This document shows positions 45,425-54,306 of a stretch of 64,000 bases of DNA, piece by piece. The notes below the pieces were generated by a model. That model worked only from the letters and a program-made list of their open reading frames with translations, ran no database searches and was not told the origin of the DNA. Source of the DNA: Chitinilyticum aquatile DSM 21506 (GTDB lineage Bacteria > Pseudomonadota > Gammaproteobacteria > Burkholderiales > Chitinibacteraceae). The translations under genes and the position numbers were made by a program. Each line of letters begins with the position of its first letter. The first letter of the stretch is position 1. The DNA is taken from assembly GCF_000430805.1 (NCBI RefSeq), contig NZ_AUMS01000015.1, forward strand, positions 45,855-109,854, given 5' to 3'.

Positions 45425-45978
45425 CAGCGCCTCATCTGCGGGTTGGAGGAGGGATTCTGGCTGCCATTGCCCGAGCTGCCGGATGAGCCGCTAACCGCGA
45501 TCTCGGGCACCTGGACGGCCGTCAGTCTGGCCAGATTTGCCTGCTTGCCGGCATCTGCCGGCGTGGTACTGAAGCCCTTCATCCGTTCCAGTTCGCCATA
45601 GTCGGGCTGGGAGTGCGAGAGCTCTTCTTCACTGAGACCTTTCACGCCGGTTGTGACGGTCTTGCCCGAGGAGCCGGTGGTGGCGACCTTGACGCCCTGG
45701 CCGATAACCGAGCCGGCATCAGCACTGCTGCCGTTGCCAACACGCACGCTGAGCATTTTTACCCAGCCTGCCTGGCCATTGCTGCTGACGTTCATCCACG
45801 CGCCCTGGCGGGACAGGATCTCGACCTGGGTGCCACTGCTGACTGTCGCTACGACTGCGGCATCGCTGAAGGGTTTTTGCCGCAGTTCGGTATTGCGGAT
45901 CACGCTACCGGATTCGGCCAGCGCGGCTCCCGTCAGCAAGGCTGGCAGCAGTGCAGCCATGAAAGGGATTTTCATCAA
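45424..45978 (-). CDS. exported SH3-domain protein
   Basis: A 184-residue protein: signal peptide (about 1-21), one bacterial SH3 domain (about 25-82; LRQKPFSDAAVVATVSSGTQVEILSRQGAWMNVS), then a low-complexity Ser/Gly tail (SGSSGSSGNGSQNPSSN). SH3b domains bind peptidoglycan or proteins. Overlaps the upstream cyclase by 4 bp and the downstream protease by about 1 bp, implying a functional trio. Confidence 0.85.
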   Translation of the reverse strand: MMKIPFMAALLPALLTGAALAESGSVIRNTELRQKPFSDAAVVATVSSGTQVEILSRQGAWMNVSSNGQAGWVKMLSVRVGNGSSADAGSVIGQGVKVATTGSSGKTVTTGVKGLSEEELSHSQPDYGELERMKGFSTTPADAGKQANLARLTAVQVPEIAVSGSSGSSGNGSQNPSSNPQMRR

Positions 45979-47804
45979 CGTTTCTCCCGGGGTTCGAACA
46001 GATCGACCGGCTGTTCCCGGCCTTTAACATGATGGCTGCCGTGCGGGATGAATTCAAACTCATCCGCACAGGCGGCACGCGTAGCATCGGAAACCAGTAC
46101 GCGTGACACTCCTTTGGTCAGCCCTTCAATTCTTGAGGCCAAGTTTACAGTGTCGCCAATGGTTGTGTAATTGGTTTGCGCCTCGGCACCGATGAAGCCG
46201 ACAACGGCGCGGCCGGTATGCAGGCCGATGCCGATATCGAAATCAGCGCCAAGGTCGGTGAGTTCAGTCTTGAAACGCTCCAGCTCGGCCGACATTTCGA
46301 TGGCTGCGGCGACGGCGTTGCGGGCATGGTCGGGGTCGTCGACCGGTGCCCCCCAGAAGGCCATGATCGCGTCGCCGATGAATTTGTCGAGCGTGCCGCC
46401 GTGCTTGAAGATGATCTCGACCTGGCGTGAGAAATAGCGATTGAGCAGGTTCACGATGTATTCGGGGCTGCGGGTTTCCGACAGCGTGGTAAAGCCGCGG
46501 ATGTCGGAAAACAGCACGGTGATCTCGCGCGAACCGGCTTCCTTCAGTTTGTGGATGTCGCCGGCATTCATCAATTCGGCGACCACTCGCTTGTCGATGA
46601 CGCGGCCGAACATGGCAATGGCCTGCTCGCGCTGTGCCTTTTCGGCCAGGTACGCAAGCAGCGCTGCGCCCCAGAAATAAACCCAGGCCCAGGCGAGCGG
46701 CGCGGCCAGTGGCAGGAAATAGCGCCGTGACAGCCCGTACCAGCCCAGTGCCAGAGCCAGCACACTCAGTCCGAGCAGTAAAGTGCCGAGCTTCAGCGTG
46801 TTGACCTTGCGCTGGAAACCGAGCGTCAGCAGCAGCAATAGCGCTGCGGCCAGCACGGCAAACCAGCCGCGTGGCGGGCTGTGCAGCCAGTCACCATGCT
46901 GCAGGTTGTCGATGGCTGTAGCGAGAATATCAACACCGGGATACAGGCTGTCGAGCGGTGTCGGGCGCAAATCCCACAAGCCGGGGGCAGCCGTGCCAAT
47001 GATGACGATCTTGTCCCTGAATTCGTTCGCCGGGCGCTGCTTCTTCTCCCGCTGCGCATCCTGGTAGACATCGGCAAAGGGAATGTGCTGGCGCTCGCCA
47101 TGCCAGTTCAGCCGGATGCTGTCGGCGTGCGCGGGCAGCGGCCAGCCGAATTGGCGGGCGAGTACCGTAGGCAGCGCAGGAATGCGCCAGCCCTGGTAGT
47201 CGCGGTACAGGTAATAGTTGCGGCCGATGCCATCACCGTCGGCTGCGAAATTGATCAGGCCACCACGCTGATGCTGGGGCAGCACGATATTGGGTAGCAA
47301 GAGCGGCGGGCGTGCCTGCGGATTGGCCCCGGGCAGCGCGGTGATCTGCAGCGATTTCGGTAGCTCGCCAGCCTTGAAATTGCTGCTGCCTTCATTGAGC
47401 AGTAGCGTCGGGAACAGCACGTTCGGCGTGGTTGCGACGGTCTCGCGAAAGAGCGCATCGGCATCCGGGCGGTCGACATCCAGTTCGTTGAACAGAATGT
47501 CGAAGACGATGGCTCGCGGCTGCTGCGCACTCAGCGCCATGATCAGCTCGGCGTGGGTCGAGCGGGGCCAGGGCCATTTGCCGGCATCTTCATTCATGAC
47601 TTCCAGGCTTTTCTGGTCGATGTCGATGACCACGATATCGCTGGTGGCCGGGTGGCGCGGCGCGTGCCAGCGCAGCAGCTGGTCACCGGCACGTTCATCA
47701 ATGATGCGGCTGAAATTCAGCCAGCCGTAGTCCGCGGCCAGCAAGGCCAGCAGCACCAGCAGCAGGGTCAGGTAGGAAAAGCGGCGCAGCATGGCCAATT
47801 CCAA
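45975..47804 (-). CDS. CHASE2-domain adenylate/guanylate cyclase
   Basis: A 609-residue class III nucleotidyl cyclase. TM1 (about 9-25), extracytoplasmic CHASE2 sensor (about 30-310), three membrane helices (about 318-395), and the cyclase domain (about 425-600) with metal-binding VLFSDIRGFTTLSE, KFIGDAIMAFWGAP and the transition-state region TIGDTVNLASRIE. CHASE2-cyclases with an SH3 protein downstream are common in proteobacteria; the stimulus is unknown. An ATG four codons later (MLRRF) is an alternative start. Confidence 0.93.
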   Translation of the reverse strand: MELAMLRRFSYLTLLLVLLALLAADYGWLNFSRIIDERAGDQLLRWHAPRHPATSDIVVIDIDQKSLEVMNEDAGKWPWPRSTHAELIMALSAQQPRAIVFDILFNELDVDRPDADALFRETVATTPNVLFPTLLLNEGSSNFKAGELPKSLQITALPGANPQARPPLLLPNIVLPQHQRGGLINFAADGDGIGRNYYLYRDYQGWRIPALPTVLARQFGWPLPAHADSIRLNWHGERQHIPFADVYQDAQREKKQRPANEFRDKIVIIGTAAPGLWDLRPTPLDSLYPGVDILATAIDNLQHGDWLHSPPRGWFAVLAAALLLLLTLGFQRKVNTLKLGTLLLGLSVLALALGWYGLSRRYFLPLAAPLAWAWVYFWGAALLAYLAEKAQREQAIAMFGRVIDKRVVAELMNAGDIHKLKEAGSREITVLFSDIRGFTTLSETRSPEYIVNLLNRYFSRQVEIIFKHGGTLDKFIGDAIMAFWGAPVDDPDHARNAVAAAIEMSAELERFKTELTDLGADFDIGIGLHTGRAVVGFIGAEAQTNYTTIGDTVNLASRIEGLTKGVSRVLVSDATRAACADEFEFIPHGSHHVKGREQPVDLFEPREKR

Positions 47805-47875
47805 GGAGAATATGCAGAGTTATATCTTACTTCGCTGAATCCTGCCTGAACCAGCACCATGCAGTCATGAAAACA

Positions 47876-47903
47876 ACAAAGCCTGCGCGAAGGCAGGCTT
47901 TGT
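47876..47903 (-). terminator. intrinsic terminator of the YebC-type gene
   Basis: Stem ACAAAGCCTGC / GGCAGGCTTTGT 16 bp beyond the stop, with a T-rich tail on the minus strand. Confidence 0.88.
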
Positions 47904-47918
47904 CGGGAGCTGGGACGC

Positions 47919-48647
47919 TTACTCTTCGTCCATCACGGCGGTGGTATACACCTCCTGCACGTCGTCCAGGCTTTCCAGTGCATCGAGCAGCTTCTGCATT
48001 TTCGCGACATCGTCACCGGTGATTTCGGTTTCGGCTTGCGCCTTCATGGTGACTTCGCCCATTTCAGCCCTGAAGCCGGCCGCTTCCAGCGCTTCCTTGA
48101 TGTTCACGAATTCATACGGCGGGGTGATGACTTCGATCGAGCCGTCGTCATTGGTCACCACGTCATCGGCACCGGCTTCCAGCGCCGCGTCCATCAGGGC
48201 ATCTTCGTTGGTGCCCGGCGCAAAAATCAGATAGCCGCAATGCTTGAACTGGAAGCTCACGCAGCCATCCGAACCCATATTGCCGCCATATTTCGAAAAG
48301 GCATGGCGGACATCGGCAACCGTGCGGGTGCGGTTGTCAGTCAGGCAGTCCACCATGATGGCTGCACCGGCTATGCCGTAGCCTTCGTAGCGGGTTTCGA
48401 TGTAATCGACACCTTCAAGCTGGCCGGTGCCGCGCTTGATGGCGTTTTCGATATTGTCCTTCGGCATCGATTCGGCCTTGGCCTTGTCGATGGCCAGACG
48501 CAGGCGCGGGTTCATGCCCGGATCGCCGCCGCCATTCTTGGCCGCAACGGTGATTTCCTTGATCAGACGCGTGAAGATCTGGCCGCGTTTGGCATCCTGG
48601 CGACCTTTACGGTGCTGGATGTTGGCCCATTTCGAGTGACCTGCCAT
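47919..48647 (-). CDS. YebC/PmpR-family DNA-binding regulator (TACO1-like)
   Basis: A 242-residue protein beginning [28 protein letters not shown], the hallmark of the YebC/PmpR/TACO1 family. Members act as transcriptional regulators or, as shown for some, as translation factors relieving stalls at proline-rich stretches. The ATG at 48647 is chosen over a longer frame from 48695 that is not conserved. The three-domain length is normal. Confidence 0.92.
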   Translation of the reverse strand: MAGHSKWANIQHRKGRQDAKRGQIFTRLIKEITVAAKNGGGDPGMNPRLRLAIDKAKAESMPKDNIENAIKRGTGQLEGVDYIETRYEGYGIAGAAIMVDCLTDNRTRTVADVRHAFSKYGGNMGSDGCVSFQFKHCGYLIFAPGTNEDALMDAALEAGADDVVTNDDGSIEVITPPYEFVNIKEALEAAGFRAEMGEVTMKAQAETEITGDDVAKMQKLLDALESLDDVQEVYTTAVMDEE

Positions 48648-48877
48648 GATTTTTCCTGAGAAAACAGCAATAAAAACAGGCGGGGATTCTAGCACGTCGG
48701 CGCGCGGCAGGGGGCATGTGCGGTGCTGGCCGGCTTGATCTGCCTTAGGTTCTGCTGATGTTTTTCTGTCCGACTCCGCATGTGCCGATTCTGGCCCGGC
48801 ATTGCGCTCGGCCGTGGAAGGGGGGGCGGTAGCCGTTACACCGCTTGCGTATCCGGTTTCCGTGCTTCATGGGCGGC

Positions 48878-49720
48878 TTAGAGCAGGCGCAGCAGCCAGG
48901 CCAGCGCCGCAGCTCCAGCCCATGCCCCCAGCATCAGCATGATCTGGGGGCGCCGCGTCCGGGCAATCAGCGCCAGACCGAGCAGCAGGCTGAAGGATGC
49001 CAGATGGTTCCAGGGTATAGGTGTGTAGCCGTTTATTTTAGAGAGGAATAGGCTAATACCTGCCCATGTAATCAGCATGGTGCGCCAGCGCAGCCATTTG
49101 CCATGCATGGGTTGCTCGGTGAGTTCGGGCAGCGCTGCAACCAGTAGCGGCAGTGCTGCGTCGGGTTTGCTGCGCAGCATCTGCACCAGTACCGGCGCGG
49201 TTGCCGCCGGGCAGCCGCGCGCGAGCAGCATGCCGGTTAGCCCGATGCTGGCTTCTGCACCGGGCAGGGCTTCTTCATCAGCGAAATCGCTTTCGGGACG
49301 GGACGGCGTGCGCCAGGTTCGCCAGCCGGCCAGCAGCAAGGCTCCGCAGCAGGCCAGCCAGATCGCGAACTGGCTGCTGGCCGGCAGCCAGCCGAAGCCG
49401 GCGCAGACGGCCAGCACGCAGCCGATGCCCAGCAGGGCATCATTGAGCACGCTCTGCCAGCGCTCGATCCGGGACTGGTGGGCCGCCTGATACAGTGCCA
49501 TGGCCGGAATGCCGGCGCGTTGCAACAATGGCAGCAGGCGGCCGGGGCCCAGCCAGCGCAAAAGCAGTCGTATGCGCCGGGTGCGTACGCTGAGCTGTGG
49601 TGCTGGCAGGCTACTGGCAGCCTCCAGCCAGAACCATTGCCGTGCGGAGCCGGATTCCAGATCCGACAACTCGCGCATCAGCGCAGCGCGTTCTTCCGGG
49701 GTGTAGATGGCGGTTGGCAT
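48878..49720 (-). CDS. hypothetical membrane protein downstream of ubiA, with an embedded repeat
   Basis: A 280-residue protein of unknown function. The N-terminus is soluble (PEERAALMRELSDLESGSARQWFWLEAASSL); membrane segments follow at about 96-113, 121-132, 215-225, 242-251 and 262-278. It starts 3 bp after the ubiA stop, so is the last gene of the ubiC/5'-nucleotidase/ubiA run. Residues about 221-236 (ISLFLSKINGYTPIP) are encoded by a copy of the dispersed GGGTAT element, giving a locally AT-rich patch. Confidence 0.7.
   Translation of the reverse strand: MPTAIYTPEERAALMRELSDLESGSARQWFWLEAASSLPAPQLSVRTRRIRLLLRWLGPGRLLPLLQRAGIPAMALYQAAHQSRIERWQSVLNDALLGIGCVLAVCAGFGWLPASSQFAIWLACCGALLLAGWRTWRTPSRPESDFADEEALPGAEASIGLTGMLLARGCPAATAPVLVQMLRSKPDAALPLLVAALPELTEQPMHGKWLRWRTMLITWAGISLFLSKINGYTPIPWNHLASFSLLLGLALIARTRRPQIMLMLGAWAGAAALAWLLRLL
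49013..49060. repeat. dispersed GGGTAT repeat inside a coding sequence (copy 9)
   Basis: GGGTATAGGTGTGTAGCC ... GGCTAATACC lies in frame within the hypothetical membrane protein gene. It is AT-richer than the surrounding codons; the right arm is more diverged than in intergenic copies. Confidence 0.55.
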
Positions 49721-49723
49721 GCC

Positions 49724-50596
49724 TTACCAGCCGGATACAGTATCAAGTAGCAGGCCGGCAAACAGCAGCGCGCCTATGCGGTTGTTGGCGAGAAAAGCGG
49801 CAAAGCACGCCATGCGCTCGCGGCCACGGATGCGGCGGTATTGGTCGGCAATCAGCACGAAGCAGCCGGCCAGCGCCGCGTACAGCGGCCAGCCCAGCCC
49901 CTCGGTGAGCGCGATGCCCAGCCAGATCACCAAGAAGCCCGCATAGCACAGCAGGATCGCGGCAATGTCGTAGCGGCCAAACGTAATTGCAGACGTCCGG
50001 ATGCCGATTTTCAGGTCATCCTCGCGGTCGACCATCGCATATTCGGTGTCGTACGCCACCGTCCACAGCAGATTGGCCAGCACCAGCCACCACGCGAGTT
50101 GAGGGACTGCGCCCGTCTGCGCGGCAAACGCCATCGGGATGCCGAAGCTGAACGCCAGCCCCAGATACGCCTGCGGAATCGCCAGAAAGCGCTTGGTAAA
50201 CGGATAGCTGCCGGCCAGAAAGACCGCCGGCAGCGACAGCAGCTTGGTCAGTGTATTGAGCGGCAGCACCAGCAGAAATGCCGCCAGTGCCAGTGCGGCG
50301 GCCAGCAGCAGCGCCTCTTTCGGCTTGACTTCGCCAGCCGCCAGCGGCCGCGCCTTGGTGCGCTCGACATGGCCGTCGAAATCGCGGTCGGCGTAATCAT
50401 TGATCACGCAGCCGGCCGAGCGCATCAGAAAGGTACCGGCCACAAACACCAGCAGAATGAAGGGATCCGGCTTGCCGGCGCTAGCCAGCCACAGCCCCCA
50501 CAGTGTCGGCCACAAGAGCAGCAGCGTGCCAATGGGCTTGTCGATGCGCATCAGGCGGGAGTAGGCGGACAGGCGGGCGCAAAACGGTGAGGGCAT
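49724..50596 (-). CDS. ubiA: 4-hydroxybenzoate octaprenyltransferase
   Basis: A 290-residue polytopic prenyltransferase joining 4-hydroxybenzoate to the polyprenyl tail of ubiquinone. The first aspartate motif [11 protein letters not shown] (about 65-75) and the second [13 protein letters not shown] (near 183-195) bind the prenyl diphosphate through Mg2+. About eight membrane helices. Same strand as ubiC, with a 5'-nucleotidase gene between. Confidence 0.96.
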   Translation of the reverse strand: MPSPFCARLSAYSRLMRIDKPIGTLLLLWPTLWGLWLASAGKPDPFILLVFVAGTFLMRSAGCVINDYADRDFDGHVERTKARPLAAGEVKPKEALLLAAALALAAFLLVLPLNTLTKLLSLPAVFLAGSYPFTKRFLAIPQAYLGLAFSFGIPMAFAAQTGAVPQLAWWLVLANLLWTVAYDTEYAMVDREDDLKIGIRTSAITFGRYDIAAILLCYAGFLVIWLGIALTEGLGWPLYAALAGCFVLIADQYRRIRGRERMACFAAFLANNRIGALLFAGLLLDTVSGW

Positions 50597-50694
50597 GGGG
50601 ATGAATCATCTGCAACAAACCGGCGAGACTGTGCGCCGCCCGGGCAAAAACGTCAATTCGGCCGGCACGTTTCCGGTGCGCGACACGACGCAAC

Positions 50695-51639
50695 TTATCC
50701 GGCCGGCGAGTCCTGATTGGTGATTCCGAACGGAATGTGTACCGAGGGTACTACCGTACTGGCGGATTGCAGATGGCCGGACTGGTCATCGAAAAAGATG
50801 TGCGGCTTCAGGACGCCCAATACGCGGCCTTTTTCGATGCCGCCAAGGAAAAAGGCGTCGTTGGCCATCACGCCCCAGCTTTTCAGCGTGGCCAGTGCGC
50901 GCTGGTGCGAGGGCGCATTGCGTGCCGTGACAATCGAAATGCGCAGGCGGTTTTCATAGCCCGGCTGGCTGGCCTTGTGCTGTTCCTCGATCGACTGGAT
51001 TCTGGCCATGCGCACCAGAAATTCCTTCAGCGGCCCCGGGTTGTGGGGCTGCATCACATTGCGCACTTCATGCGCATGAAACTCGGCGAGGCCACCTGCC
51101 TGCATGACTACCTCCGCCTCGTCGCCAGCCAGTACGCCATCAAAGTCGAAGGCAATGCGCAGCGTCTGATCGGCCTCGTCATCGCTGAAGTGCGAATCCA
51201 GCACCTGCCCGGCGGGGTAGCCCGCACGAATCGCCGCATCCACATCCGGCTTGTTTGCGGATAGAAAGAGCGCAATATTCAGCGCCGGAATGTAGGCATG
51301 GGGTGACTTGCCCTGCATGAAAATGGCGCGGGTGATATTGAGGCCGTAGTGGGCAATCGTGTTCATTACTCGCAGCCCGGTATCCGGGTCGTTGCGCGAC
51401 AGCAGTACCACTTCCACCAGCGGATCGTCCTGATTCGGACTCAGGTCGTTCAGCGACAGCAGGCGTTTGATAAAGGGGAAGGCAATGCCCCTGGGCAGCG
51501 GCTCGTCGAGGTGCGCTTCCTGAAACTGGCGGTATTGCTCCTCACCCTCGCGCCGGAACACCGCATCCGATTCGCCGAGATCAAAGACGGCGCTGGATGC
51601 CACGCCGATCACCAGGCGGTTTTCCAGATCGTAGGGCAT
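50695..51639 (-). CDS. 5'-nucleotidase (cytosolic NT5C1-like)
   Basis: A 314-residue protein of the 5_nucleotidase family found in bacteria and as animal cytosolic IA nucleotidase. RIAFDFDGVLAGDEAEVV (about 161-178) is the HAD-type catalytic motif, with SRNDPDTGLRVMNTIAHYGLNITRAIF (about 81-107) and HIFFDDQSGHLQSA near 280. It probably dephosphorylates AMP or other nucleoside monophosphates. Located between ubiC and ubiA, an insertion into an otherwise ubiquinone-related run. Confidence 0.88.
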   Translation of the reverse strand: MPYDLENRLVIGVASSAVFDLGESDAVFRREGEEQYRQFQEAHLDEPLPRGIAFPFIKRLLSLNDLSPNQDDPLVEVVLLSRNDPDTGLRVMNTIAHYGLNITRAIFMQGKSPHAYIPALNIALFLSANKPDVDAAIRAGYPAGQVLDSHFSDDEADQTLRIAFDFDGVLAGDEAEVVMQAGGLAEFHAHEVRNVMQPHNPGPLKEFLVRMARIQSIEEQHKASQPGYENRLRISIVTARNAPSHQRALATLKSWGVMANDAFFLGGIEKGRVLGVLKPHIFFDDQSGHLQSASTVVPSVHIPFGITNQDSPAG

Positions 51640-51673
51640 GCTTGTCTCCTGTCGGGATGGCGTGGTGTTGGGT

Positions 51674-52210
51674 TTAACTGGCGTTAGCCAACGCCGGCAA
51701 AAAAACTTCGGTCACCAGCAGCACATCGCGCCCGGAATGAAACAGTGAGCGCCGCGCCCACAGGCGTGGCGGCAGCGGGCCGACGGCGGCGCGGGCGCTC
51801 TGGTAGAGCGGATGGCGGGCGTCGATGCAGCGCCAGGCCAGTGGCGAGCGGCGGATGGTCGGGTCGGCGAACAGCAGTGCGCCAAGCGGGCGGCTGCCGG
51901 TGCGCCCCAGCAGGTGAAAGCCACGCGCCAGCGCACTGCGGGCAGTGATGCTGTGTGCGTACACCAGCGGTGTGCCGCGGCTGGCGAGGATGACTTCGCG
52001 CACAGCAACCTGGGTGCCGCCGCGCGGCAACTGCATGATGGCGATTTCGTCGCCATGTGGTTGATCCCAGCCCTGTCGCAGTACGGAAACCCTGATCTCC
52101 GGAAAGTGCGCCATCAGCCGGGCTGTGAGCGAGCCGCGCGCGGCCAGCCACGGGCGCAAGTCGCGCGGGGCAAGGGCAAGCGGATGGCGCCAGAGGCGGG
52201 TGCTGGTCAT
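51674..52210 (-). CDS. ubiC: chorismate--pyruvate lyase
   Basis: A 178-residue enzyme that makes 4-hydroxybenzoate and pyruvate from chorismate, the first step of ubiquinone synthesis. REVILASRGTPLVYAHSI (about 73-90), the RPLGALLFADPTIRRSPLAW region and LWARRSLF with its arginines are typical. The ATG at 52210 is chosen over an upstream in-frame TTG at 52231. Feeds the product to UbiA, encoded on the same strand. Confidence 0.93.
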   Translation of the reverse strand: MTSTRLWRHPLALAPRDLRPWLAARGSLTARLMAHFPEIRVSVLRQGWDQPHGDEIAIMQLPRGGTQVAVREVILASRGTPLVYAHSITARSALARGFHLLGRTGSRPLGALLFADPTIRRSPLAWRCIDARHPLYQSARAAVGPLPPRLWARRSLFHSGRDVLLVTEVFLPALANAS

Positions 52211-52336
52211 GCAGGGTTTCTCGGCAGGCAAGACAAGTGATTATGCCACAGCGTGCATGGGCCGCCGCCTTGGCGCTATCGGCAGTGCGCGGCGTTTATG
52301 GCAGGCAGGGCTGGCGAGTTCTGTCTATGGGGGGCT

Positions 52337-52384
52337 GGGTATTGCCTTGCAGGCTTTGAATATGCTTGGCTGTGAATGTATACC
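52337..52384. repeat. dispersed GGGTAT repeat, short palindromic class (copy 10)
   Basis: GGGTATTGCCTTGCAGGC ... GGCTGTGAATGTATACC, 5 bases beyond the rtcR stop and between it and the ubiC start. Confidence 0.75.
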
Positions 52385-52389
52385 TGTTG

Positions 52390-53979
52390 TCAATCTCGGC
52401 CCTGAAGGCTTGCCCAGTCCAGCCCGAAGCGCGCCAGATACTTGCGCAGGCGGTCGGCGTCGTTGCTGCTGGATTTTTCCTGCCGCGATACATCGAACAG
52501 TCGCCGTCCTGCTTCAGAAAGCGTGCGGCATTCGCGGCAAACCTTGATGACTTGCTCCAGCTGCATCCGGTCGAAGAGGTCAAGCGTTCCGGCAGCGTCG
52601 CCTAGCAGTTCGCGCAAGGTGTCCGTTTGGTCATCCTGCCAGCCGGCCTGCAGGCGGGTGATTTCTTCGTCGACCTCATCGATGCCGATGCGCCCGCTGT
52701 CGGCCAGCGTCGCCATGCGCGTCACCGCCGCGCCCAGCTCGCGGAAATTGCCGCGCCAGCGTGCCTGCGAGGAGGTGGCAAAACGCAGGAAGCGCTCGCG
52801 TGCCTCGCGGTTGAAGCGCACCTGCTCGCCGTGCTCGCGCGCAAAGCGTTCCAGCTCGTAATCGAGATTGGGGGCCAGATCTTCCGGGCGCTCGGCCAGC
52901 CCCGGTAGCGTGTAGCTCCACAGATTGATCCGTGCGTAGAGGTCTTCGCGGAACTCGCCGCTGGCAACCATGGCGCGCAGATCGCGCACGGTGCCGGCGA
53001 TCAGCTGGAAGTCGCTCTCCACTTCGCGGTCGCTGCCCAGCGGGAAAAAGCGTTTTTCCTCGATGGCCTTGAGTAGCATCGCTTGCTCGTCCGCGCCCAG
53101 TTCGCCGATTTCATCGAGGAACAGCAGGCCGCCGTCGGCGCTGCGCAGCAAGCCCGCACGTTCGGTTTGTGCACCGGTGAAAGCACCTTTCGCGTGGCCG
53201 AATAGCGCTGACATCGCGGCATCGCCACGCAGTGTCGCGCAGTTTACTTCGACAAAGCGCCCGGTGAGCTGGTGGCGCGCCCTTTTCAGCTCGAACACGC
53301 GCCGTGCCAGAAACGACTTGCCTGCACCGGTCGGCCCGCACAGCAGCATCGGCGCTTTCGAGCGCGCCGCCACGCGCTCGATCTGCTCAATCATGCGGTT
53401 AAACGAAGGATTGAGCGTGGCAATGCCGGATTTCAGCAGCGACAGCGAGGCGTCGCGCTCGTGCGCAAAGCGCGTGGCGATCTTGTCGTAGCGTGACAGA
53501 TCCAGGTCGATGATCGACACCCGCCCCTCGGGGCCCTGGCCCAGACGCTTGATCGGCGGCGAAGTCTGCACCAGCCGCGCCGGGAAATGCCGCGATTCGG
53601 CGAGCAGAAACCAGCAGATCTGTGCGACGTGTGTGCCGGTGGTGATGTGCAGCAGATAGTCCTCGTGCTCGGTGTCGAAAGCATAAGCGCTCGCCAGATC
53701 ATGCAGTGCCGCATATACCTCTTCGAAATCCCACGGGTCGCGCAGATTGATCTCGTGGCTGATGACTTCGGTGTTTGGCGAAATTTGCGCGATGTCGCGC
53801 TGCATGCGGCTGAACAGGCCACGATTGCGCTCGTCGTGCAGCAAGACCAGCGTGTCGATCAGCAGGTCGGCTTGCTGGCAGAGCCCGACGGTCGGTCGCC
53901 ACTTCTCCCAGCGCTCGCTGCCTTTGCCGACGTAATCGAGCACGGTGCCGACAAAGCCAAAGACAACGGTGCGCTTCAT
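52390..53979 (-). CDS. rtcR: sigma54-dependent RNA-repair regulator RtcR
   Basis: A 529-residue enhancer-binding protein that switches on rtcBA. The N-terminal CARF-like sensor (about 1-180) keeps the ligand-loop motif HITTGTH (111-117); CARF domains bind RNA-derived ligands and gate the AAA+ domain. Walker A GPTGAGKS (215-222), the sigma54-contacting GAFTGA (265-270) and LLFLDEIGELG follow; the C-terminal part carries the DNA-binding helix-turn-helix (LSEAGRRLF). Divergent from the slipin-rtcB-rlaP-rtcA genes, the standard arrangement. Confidence 0.96.
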   Translation of the reverse strand: MKRTVVFGFVGTVLDYVGKGSERWEKWRPTVGLCQQADLLIDTLVLLHDERNRGLFSRMQRDIAQISPNTEVISHEINLRDPWDFEEVYAALHDLASAYAFDTEHEDYLLHITTGTHVAQICWFLLAESRHFPARLVQTSPPIKRLGQGPEGRVSIIDLDLSRYDKIATRFAHERDASLSLLKSGIATLNPSFNRMIEQIERVAARSKAPMLLCGPTGAGKSFLARRVFELKRARHQLTGRFVEVNCATLRGDAAMSALFGHAKGAFTGAQTERAGLLRSADGGLLFLDEIGELGADEQAMLLKAIEEKRFFPLGSDREVESDFQLIAGTVRDLRAMVASGEFREDLYARINLWSYTLPGLAERPEDLAPNLDYELERFAREHGEQVRFNREARERFLRFATSSQARWRGNFRELGAAVTRMATLADSGRIGIDEVDEEITRLQAGWQDDQTDTLRELLGDAAGTLDLFDRMQLEQVIKVCRECRTLSEAGRRLFDVSRQEKSSSNDADRLRKYLARFGLDWASLQGRD

Positions 53980-53981
53980 GG

Positions 53982-54026
53982 TTATCTCAAAAGATAAATT
54001 CGGATATTAAATTATCGCAATTTATC
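53982..54026. promoter_or_regulatory. candidate RtcR enhancer (upstream activating) sites
   Basis: A compact AT-rich block just upstream of the rtcR start with repeated GATAA/TTATC half-sites: TTATC-N6-GATAA (53982-53997) and the larger inverted repeat GATAAATT ... AATTTATC (53993-54026). It lies 100-145 bp upstream of the sigma54-type promoter, the usual distance for an enhancer-binding protein. Confidence 0.6.
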
Positions 54027-54126
54027 ACTTGTCTGTCTGCGCGGCCCAAGGGTGTGTGTGCGCGGCAGATCTGGATGTCTAATAAAAACAGTGAATTATC
54101 GTTTTTTCTACCTGCGCTGGCATTGC

Positions 54127-54142
54127 TGGCATGTCACTTGCA
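54127..54142 (+). promoter_or_regulatory. sigma54 (-24/-12) promoter of the RNA-repair operon
   Basis: TGGCATGTCACTTGCA matches the consensus TGGCAY-R-N4-TTGCW at every defined position. Transcription should begin near 54154, giving a leader of over 400 nt before slipin that includes both tRNA-like elements. Confidence 0.85.
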
Positions 54143-54256
54143 ATCGGTATGGCATGCAGCAACGCAGTGCTGGCAACAGGCAGCGGTTCAACAGCCGCTC
54201 CGGTGCCTCCCGCCTCTGGCGGACAGGTATGCCGCCACACCCGGCGTCTGCATGAC

Positions 54257-54305
54257 GGTGATGGCAAGTCGGTTGCGTCATCCGGGTTCAAGCCCCGGCT
54301 CACCA
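54257..54305 (+). ncRNA. tRNA-like element 1 (lacks anticodon arm)
   Basis: A 49-nt fold: short acceptor-like stem GGTGA/TCACC, D-arm-like TGGC-AAGTCGGTTGC-GTCA with a GG in the loop, then a perfect T-arm CCGGG-TTCAAGC-CCCGG, ending ...TCACCA. The D- and T-arms are separated by a single base, so there is no anticodon arm. It lies in the rtc operon leader. Bacterial Y RNAs (YrlA) carry tRNA-like modules and are encoded in rtc operons of other bacteria; whether this is such a module is inference. Confidence 0.6.
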
Positions 54306-54306
54306 C

